Shown here piece by piece: positions 56,898 to 64,000 of a stretch of 64,000 nucleotides of DNA. The stretch lies in contig CM069870.1 of the NCBI GenBank assembly GCA_036172665.1, positions 68,448,212 to 68,512,211 of the forward strand, read 5' to 3'. Source of the DNA: Prosopocoilus inquinatus (taxonomy: Eukaryota; Arthropoda; Insecta; Coleoptera; Lucanidae). Numbering within the stretch: the first letter of the stretch is position 1; every line of letters starts with the position of its first letter. The notes beneath the pieces were generated by a model. It saw nothing but the letters and a program-made list of their open reading frames with translations. It did no database searches and was not told where the DNA came from. The translations under genes and the position numbers were made by a program.

Positions 56898-57809
56898 TCA
56901 AACAAAATTACACGATTTCAGTTGGTCTTCATTGGAGATGTGATATACCCTGGATCTCTCAGATTTTCTTATATATACTTTTGCATCTCTGGTCCAGCAA
57001 AATTTAAAAGCGTTATCTCTACAGAAAGTACGAGTTTTCCAGAAGAGGTTTTTATTTCCAACAGTAAGATGTTCATTGCAGAAAATAGTAGTATTATCTC
57101 CAGTAATTCCAATATCACTCGGTTTAATACCTCGCAGCTTTCGGGATGCAGCTAAAAAGTTGTTCTTCGTTAAGCGACTCACGAATTTCACAATGATATT
57201 GTTGGGCTTGTTGGAATTTTTTTGAGAGGTATTTATTCTGTGGCAGGCATCAATAAAAAGATCATCGGGATTTATTTTAATCAAAGAAGCAATATTTTTT
57301 ATTATGTCATGGACATTTTCATTACGGTTAAAAGGTACTCCTATAATTTCAATGTTATTTGATCTTGAATATTGTTGCAAATCATCAATCTCGGATCTGA
57401 GAGATTTATTTTGCTGTTGTAAAGTGGAGAGTGACAGTTTGAGTTCGTCTATTTCCTTAATCGAGTTTTTAATTTCGGAGAGTTGTTTGGCAAAATCATC
57501 AATTTTGTCACCATAAAATGTCAAAGATTGGATTATTGTGGCCTGTTCCTGTTTAACCGATGTAACTTCTTTTTGAATTTCTGACAAATTGGTTAAAATG
57601 ATACTCATATCAGTGGTACCCGCCAAAACAGAACAGTTTTTGCATCTCCATGAGATACCAGGAGTTCCGAGTAAATCCAAAGTGGTGGAATTGATGCCAG
57701 CACATTTCGGATGAAAATATTTACCACAGCTGCCACTGCATAACAGACCCTGGCGAGTAATAATTCCGTTGCAAACGTTGCACGATCCTGGCATTTTGTT
57801 TGAATCCAT
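56898..57809 (-). CDS. Non-LTR ORF1: PHD finger, coiled coil and RNA-binding-like domain, 303 aa
   Basis: ORF1 proteins bind element RNA and assist reverse transcription. Residues 10-59 form a PHD-type zinc finger with the C4HC3 pattern: C10, C13, C24, C28, H33, C36, C56, C59, plus W54 two residues before C56. Residues about 75-155 are a predicted coiled coil (IDELKLSLSTLQQQNKSL region). Residues about 160-290 (SNNIEIIGVPFNR, DACHRI, NNIIVKFVSR) match the L1-ORF1/transposase-22-like fold common in CR1-type ORF1. A PHD finger suggests recognition of histone tails, which is inference. Confidence 0.9.
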   Translation of the reverse strand: MDSNKMPGSCNVCNGIITRQGLLCSGSCGKYFHPKCAGINSTTLDLLGTPGISWRCKNCSVLAGTTDMSIILTNLSEIQKEVTSVKQEQATIIQSLTFYGDKIDDFAKQLSEIKNSIKEIDELKLSLSTLQQQNKSLRSEIDDLQQYSRSNNIEIIGVPFNRNENVHDIIKNIASLIKINPDDLFIDACHRINTSQKNSNKPNNIIVKFVSRLTKNNFLAASRKLRGIKPSDIGITGDNTTIFCNEHLTVGNKNLFWKTRTFCRDNAFKFCWTRDAKVYIRKSERSRVYHISNEDQLKSCNFV

Positions 57810-58398
57810 TAATCTGCAAATTATGAATTCGATGTGGGTCGCCTCACGTGTGAAAATTCCGTAGTCTTTCGCCTCACGTGCAAAAAATTAATCGGTGCAC
57901 GCACAACGACACGGGCCAGTTAATTGAGAACAATAGATGTCAGGAATTTGGGAAAAACTCCAAAAAATTAATAATTTCTTTAATTTTTCACCAATAAAAT
58001 CCATATTTGCAGAAATCACTTTCTTAAGTGATAAAGAACTTACAGGTTTAATATGTGAAACTTATTTGATTACACGCTGTATATTATTATATTTATATTA
58101 CATATATATATTATATTATACAGGGTTCGTTAATCGATTTGCACACCGAAAAAAATGGAAAAACACCATAAAACACATGGTTTATTGTACAGATGCACAA
58201 GTAATGGGCTTAAATGTTACATTTTGTGTTCTAAAGAACTTGTAAAGTTCAGTATTTCAATTACTTTGGCAATTCTGAGTTCAGTATTTTTATTCCTTAC
58301 CAAGTACCAAGATCCTTACCAAGAAACCTAAGGCACTTGAGCGTAGTTGACGAAAGATCCTTATCAAGTGGCCTAGTTAATTAGATAGAGTTAGGGTT

Positions 58399-60777
58399 AA
58401 GGTTAAGTGTGTGAACAAGAAATACAAATATATGCAAAATACCTATTCTACGTCGAAGATGAGGAAAATAATTGCAATTAAGAAGAATTGTATTCTAAAA
58501 GGTAGTCGTGAAGAACTTTCAGGATCAAAACCGCACTCAAACGGCGATCTTTTTTCTCGGTCTATAAAACTTTTTTTTGGAAAGAATAGTGGAGTTAAAA
58601 TTATTAAAATTGACCACGTCGCGAAATTAGTGCAATATACACACGCACAAACTTTGCTTTAAGATCATTCGCGGCGCGGAACCGGAAGGATTCGGATTTT
58701 GTTTTGTAAAAGAAAAAAAATGAAAGAAATCCTGCCAAACACTTATAGGAAAAATTAGCTAATTCGATTTAAAGGTACTCAATTGCTCGCTTCAACGCCG
58801 CAAGTTTTTCTGTTCTCTGATTTTTCCCTTCTTCCACTCCTGACGCCGAAATTCCGCCCCCTGGTCCCGAAAGCAAATTTTAAAACTACTCCGACCAATC
58901 AGCAACTTCCGTCCCATTTAAACGCGTTTCTTTCTTAATTACTACCACACGCCCCCATTAAACTAACATGTACGTTTCAGTTTTCGAAATACTAAAACCC
59001 CTAATAAATTAAACCCTACGAGTGCTTTCCGGCCCTAAACTTTAAAAACTAAACAAAGCAAATTTTCCCTTCGCTGCGTGCAATCTGACATTTTTTTTAA
59101 AGCTAACATGTTTTGGGCAATTGAGCGTGGCGAATTCTTACGAACTTAAAACCAACACAAAAAGCAAAATTCTAAAGTGTCTATTTCAAGTAGCGTTATT
59201 ATTACGCTCGGGTCAACATTTTATGGCTTCAGCTCCGTCTTCTTTGAAAAGGACATCAATTACCCGGTCCTGCTTCCTTCCGGTTAACATTTACGATTAT
59301 GAAATTCCAAAAATCTAAGATTGTTTGTTTTATATTTCCAATCGAATAAGACAAATACGATTTTTATTTACGAGCAAATTCGCGACCGTTTCACTCGAAT
59401 GATAATTCAAGCGCACCCCTGCCGATGAGTTCCCAGTTAACTTCCAGTGACGATGGGGTTATCGGGGGCGAACGCGCAACAGAGAGAAAAAAAATCGATC
59501 TCGAAATAATCCGCCGCCAGCTTTATTAATAGCTTCTGGTTCACACAGAGGCGTCGGAAAGTAAATAAATATAAATTGCGGTTTACATTAGCGGCTCAAA
59601 TTGATTGTTTGTTATAAGAGCGCAGGGCCTACTTGCGCGCGTTTATCGTCCGCGTAATAAATCTGGGATTCGGAGCGACGCAGTTCTTCACCGCCAGCAA
59701 AAATAGTAAGCGTCGCAGGACTGGAGAGGAGGACCTTTCTTTCCGTTTCTTGGCCGCTACTTCTGCAAATGAGAGATTCGTAGAATACGTGCATATAGGA
59801 TTTTTAATATATATATTTTTTTTAATCGCAGCGGCTGATTTGGAATAGGGACTTATTGCTAACCTTACCCCTCTTTTGTTTTATTTGGACCTAGAAATAT
59901 TGAATTACTCCCCCCTCCTCCAAGAACTGTATGCAATTGGGCCCGATTAGGGAAGCAATCTCAAATCTCCCGGAAATTCTAACGTCTACCTGTGCAAAGT
60001 ACTCATTTCCCATGCCGCCTCCACTGAGTGGGCAAATTTACACAGATTTTCCCATCGTTGACTCGAATCTCACTTTTTCTCAAATCATATTTTTTCTCTC
60101 CTCAATGAAAGTTTGCGGCGCTGTCACAAGGCTGTTAAAGTGTTAACCTAATTAAGCGCAAGCTTGTTATTTCAGAGTTGCGCATAGAGAAAATAAATAA
60201 ATTATTGCAAGTTGAGCTTGCAAAAAGAAGAAAACCACGTTCGGCTTGTTAACTAAACGGATTTAATTCCCGACGTAAACGGCCACCAGTTTTCTTTTTT
60301 TTTTGCTTTTTAATTATTCTCGCTTGTAATTACCGCACGTTAACGTGATTTTAATTTGGCGGTAATCGCGGTCGCAAATTGCGCGGCCGGTTCGTTAAGG
60401 CTTTGAGAGAGAGAGAGCTCATCATCATCATTTTTTTTTCTCCTCGACTTTTAATTGCCGATGGTATCGCCTTCGGACGAAGGAAGGATGATTGAGCGAA
60501 TCCATTTTTCACGTGTCATCTTGCGCCAATTATTCCCCCCAGCATGATTTTAATTGTTAATTGTGCAGTACGCTTCGCGTGCAAATTATTAATGGTAATG
60601 ATGTTTTTTTTTTTCTGGACGTTTCGTCAGTGGGTTAATGTAATACGCAGGTTCGCATGTGGTAATTGACTTTTCAAGAGCGCGTGTTTGTTTAAATGAT
60701 AAGACAATTTCATACACGCCGATACAGTTTTGAAATTGATTTATGTTACAACGCAACGTATTAGATTTCATGTAAAG
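58399..60777. other. Unassigned single-copy-looking sequence
   Basis: No gene or repeat recognised. 58790-59620 and 60240-60620 are moderately GC-richer with simple ATC and AG tracts and could contain regulatory sequence, but nothing specific is identifiable. Confidence 0.35.
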
Positions 60778-61388
60778 GTTCGGATATTCAGTACGCAGAG
60801 ATTTAATGTTTATTTTAAATTTGTTACGATTAAATAATATAAGTAATCATAACCCGTGCAAGGCCAAGGTTAAGCAGCAAGACCAAGAGGGATGGTCAGC
60901 CTCTATACTAACCCTAAAATTCTTTTTACTCTGATTGACAGCGGAACCACTCCCGATTACTGATAAACCGACTTACTCTTTTTAACCAACGAGTCATTCC
61001 TGGAAGACGATTTTCTTGTTCAGCAGCTAGTTTGAATTTTAAAGCAAAAAATACGTTGCCAGAAGTTTTTGCACTTGTAAATGTTCGGATATTCAGTACG
61101 AAGAGATTCAATGTTTATTTTTTAATTTGTTGGGATTAAATAATATAATTAATCATAACCAGTGCAAGGCCAAGGTTAAACAGCAAGACCAAGAGGCATG
61201 GTCAGCCTCTATGCTAATCCTAAAAATCTTTTTACTCTGATAGACAACGGAACCACTCCCGATAACTGATAACCCGACCAACTCTTTTTAAACAACGAGT
61301 CATTCCTGGAAGACGACTTTCTTGTTCGGCAGCTAGTTTGAGTTTTAAAGCAAAAAATACGCTGCCAGAAGTTTTTGCACTTGTAAAG
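60778..61388 (+). repeat. Two 305-bp direct repeats
   Basis: GTTCGGATATTCAGTACG begins units at about 60778 and 61083, each ending GCCAGAAGTTTTTGCACTTGTAAA. They are about 90 percent identical. The same start motif also opens the 1518-bp unit that follows. Confidence 0.9.
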
Positions 61389-64000
61389 GTTCGGATATTC
61401 AGTACGCAGAGGTGTAACGTTTTTATTATAAAAAATTAAGTTGCGATTAAATAATGTGAATCATACCCCGTACGTGGTCAGGGTCAAACAGCAAGACTGA
61501 GCGTTTCTTAGTATTTTGCACACAACGCAGTACACGTCCGCCGAGAGAATGAGATCGAGCAGGTGGAAGCCGTATTATTACCCCTAATTTCTGTATTCAA
61601 TTAAGGATAATTTTTGCGTAGCAAATGCAACATCCGATACTCCCCACTTGCGCAGTAATCTGGAAGGAAATAACGCTTAAGTAAGGCGGGAGCGTACAAG
61701 AAGAGTACAAGGTCAGGACGCGCCAACGTCAAGTAGCAAGACTTAGCATTTCTTAAAATTTTGCATACAATGCAACTCGCGTCCGTCGTGAGAATGAGAT
61801 CGAGCGGGTGGAAGCCTCAGCATTACTCCTAATTTCTGCACTCAATTAAGGATATTTTTTACATAGCAAACGCAACACCCAATAGTCTCCGTGAGAGCAG
61901 CAATCTGGAAGGGAATAACACTTAAGTACTGCGGGAACGAACGTAGAAACATGGAATCTTCCGGTTTCTTCGAGTCGAAGCCTCTTGACCTAATTACGCG
62001 TCGTGTTCCTCGTTGAAGTTTATTTATTGTTTCATTTTTAATATTTCTTTTTCATTCAGTTAGTTTCCTCAGTTTGTAATTAATTTCGCGAATGAAGATA
62101 CCAATGTGTGTTTTTGTAATCAATTTAATCGTAATCGATTTTTTTTTTAAATTTTATTAATTTAATTTAAATTGCGTGTTTCGAGGAAGTCAGTGTTGGT
62201 GAGTTGAAACAAAAACGAATTTTTGCGCATAAAGAAAAACTATTTTCTTACACAGGTTTTTTTTTTGTTATGTACTGAATATTCGCCTTTCTCTCCAAAC
62301 CATTTCTTTCTTATTTAACGCTATAATTTCGTTAGTAATTATTTATTTTTATAATCTTGCATAGTTTTTGATTGTTTGTAAAAAAAATCTATTTAATATT
62401 TCATCATTTCAATCGGTCTTAATTAAAAGAAATTTGTTCACATTAAAAAATTATTATCTTTTAATGTGAACAATGTAATTGTATTGTAAACTGAATTTCA
62501 CGTTTTTGTTAACACACATATTTCTGTATTATTTTATTTTATTTTTTTTCAAAATTGTATTGTAAATTAAATTTTAGGCTTTTTTAATATTTTGTTATAT
62601 TTAAAGATTTAGACGTTTTTATTCGAAATATTCTCGTAAGTAAAATTTCCACTAGAAGTCCAAGGAGAGTAAAAACGCAGAGAGAAGAAAAAGGCGAAGC
62701 ATTTTCGACAATTCCGAAAATACAGGTAAAACGCCATCCAAACAACCGCGGGAAACATATTGGAAAATCGATTTCTGGTTTTCCATCCGATGACCAGGAC
62801 TACTAACAAAAACAATCAAGATCCAACTTTGTACGGATTGTTTAAAAGAATTGGGGACAGAAGGGGAAGAAAAAATACGCTGCCAGAAGTTCTTGCACTT
62901 GTAAAGGTTCGGTTATTCAGTACGCAGAGGTGTAATGTTTTTATAAAAAATTAAGTTGCGATTAAATAAAGTGAACCATACCGTGTACGTGGTCAGGGTC
63001 AAACAGCAAGACTGAGCGTTTTTTTAGAATTTTGCACACAACGCAGTACACGTCCGCCGAGAGAATAAGATCGAGCAGGTGGAAACCGTTTTATTACCCC
63101 TAATTTCTGTATTCAATTAAGGATAAGTTTTGCATAGCAACTGCAACATCTGATACTCCCCACTTGCGCAGTAATCTGAAAGGAAATAACGCTTCAATAA
63201 GGCGGAAGCGTACAAGAAGAGTACAAGGTCAGAACGCGCCAACGTCAAGTAGCAAGACTTAGCATTTCTTAAAATTTTGCATACATTTCTCCTAATTTCT
63301 GCACTCAATTAAGGATATTTTTTACATAGCAAACGCAACATCCAATAGTCCCCATGAGAGCAGTAATCTGGAAGGGAGTAACACTTAAGTACTGCGGGAA
63401 CGAACGTAGAAGAATGGAATCTTCCTGTTTCTTCGAGTCGAAGCCTCTTGATCTAATTACGCGTCGTGTTCCTCGTTGAAGTTTATGTATTGTTTCATTT
63501 TTAATATATATTTTTTTTCATTCAGTCAGTTTCCTCAGTTTGTAATTAATTTCGCGAATGAAGATACCAATTTTTCACGATGTGTGTTTTTGTAATCAAT
63601 TTAATCGTAATCGTTTTTTTTTAAATTTTATTAATTTAATTTAAATTGTGTGTTTCGAGAAAGTCAGTGTTGGTGAGTTGAAACAAAAACGAATTTTTGC
63701 GCATAAAGAAAAGCTATTTTCTTACACAGGTTTTTGTTTTTGTTATGTACTGAATATTCGCCTTTCTCTCCAAACCATTTCTTTCTTATTTAACGCTATA
63801 ATTTCGTTAGTAATTAATTATTTTTTATAATCTTGCATAGTTTTTGATTGTTTGTAAAAAAAATCAATTTAATATTTCATCATTTCAATCGGTCTTAATT
63901 AAAAGAAATTTGTTCACATTAAAAAATTATTATCTGTTAATGTGAACAATGTAATTGTATTGTAAACTGAATTTCACGTTTTTGTTATTATACATATTTC
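61361..64000 (+). repeat. 1518-bp tandem repeat, running off the window
   Basis: GCTGCCAGAAGTT(T/C)TTGCACTTG at 61361 recurs at 62879. The second copy is collinear through to 64000, with a deletion near 63285 removing about 40-80 bp. Within each unit, a block of about 250 bp (AGCAAGACT(G/T)AGC, GAGATCGAGC(A/G)GGTGGAAGCC, CAATTAAGGATA) is itself duplicated (61480 and 61740 in the first). An inverted motif GTTCACATTAAAA/TTTTAATGTGAAC occurs at 62433-62472 and again at about 63913. No coding function. Confidence 0.9.

Larger units (their letters stand above)
53816..57890 (-). mobile_element. CR1/jockey-superfamily non-LTR retrotransposon, near complete
   Basis: The minus-strand order is 5' UTR (from about 57890), ORF1 (57809-56898), ORF2 (56848-54008), 3' UTR and an A/T-rich tail at 53855-53816. 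Both ORFs are uninterrupted, so this is probably the youngest element of the nest. The 5' UTR contains two direct copies of TCGCCTCACGTG at about 57840 and 57871. The exact 5' end and target duplications could not be fixed. Confidence 0.85.
53083..58079. mobile_element. Long-TIR DNA element, copy 2, split by a retrotransposon
   Basis: The left end CAGGGTGTAATCAAATTAG follows TA at 53081-53082. The right end (ATTACACGCTG) is followed by TATA at 58080. The left 400 bp is collinear with copy 1 at 31804-32175, including a TCAAGGTCA at 53279-53287. Subtracting the CR1-like insertion leaves about 0.9 kb, close to the 1011 bp of copy 1. No transposase. Confidence 0.8.
52843..58398. mobile_element. 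Outer inverted-repeat element enclosing two nested insertions
   Basis: The left arm 52843-52992 (AACCCTAACTCTATCTAG ... TTACAAGTTCTTTAG) is the reverse complement of the right arm 58246-58398 at roughly 90-95 percent, with one 15-20-bp insertion in the right arm. Both arms lie immediately outside the long-TIR element copy 2. This arrangement fits an older foldback or TIR element. No target duplication was found outside, so an inverted duplication of other origin remains possible. Confidence 0.6.

Noticed and set aside
58383..58405. Telomere-like TTAGGG/TTAAGG stretch
   Set aside because: Only one or two units, and it belongs to the edge of the inverted arm at 58.25-58.4 kb.

Overview
The window is AT-rich eukaryotic DNA without any recognisable host protein-coding exon, rRNA gene or clearly functional tRNA gene. 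The transposon mix points to an insect: BEL/Pao LTR and CR1/jockey-type non-LTR elements, a hAT remnant, TA-flanked elements with CAGGGTG ends, and a tRNA-headed SINE. The order is not determined. The two best reading frames belong to one retrotransposon on the minus strand (ORF1 56898-57809, ORF2 54008-56848). Most other long frames are accidental or lie in repeats. The segment reads as a gene desert, a very long intron or repeat-rich chromatin.

Layout. 1-6.5 kb: hAT transposase remnants, a 540-bp tandem family and one displaced copy of its last unit. 7.6-10.7 kb: a TA-flanked element with long diverged inverted arms that carry palindromic tRNA-like sequences. 11.9-12.6 kb: a probable lone LTR with an adjacent primer-binding site. 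15.45 kb: a SINE with perfect 12-bp target duplications. 17.15-18.55 kb: a perfect 66-bp inverted repeat, then a tandem array loaded with TCAAGGTCA. 20.0-20.7 kb: an exact 312-bp GC-rich duplication. 20.9-24.9 kb: a 285-bp repeat family split by a 3-kb T-rich array.

27.2-33.4 kb: a plus-strand CR1/jockey-type element broken by two insertions, a deleted BEL/Pao element (minus strand) and a 1.0-kb long-TIR DNA element. 33.9-44.3 kb: three copies of a dispersed repeat. The tail of one has become a 409-bp higher-order tandem array. A 270-290-bp array with CAGGGTGTTCC-type unit starts also lies here. 45.9-52.1 kb: several diverged duplications.

52.84-58.4 kb: three nested layers, with a nearly complete CR1-like retrotransposon inside a second copy of the long-TIR element, which in turn sits inside a 150-bp inverted-repeat pair. 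60.8 kb to the window end: 305-bp and 1518-bp direct repeats, the latter running off the edge.

No multi-gene pathway is encoded. The coherent story is nested transposition and repeat amplification. The most biologically suggestive signal is the dense cluster of TCAAGGTCA motifs (FTZ-F1/SF-1/ERR-type nuclear-receptor sites) at 17.49-18.52 kb.
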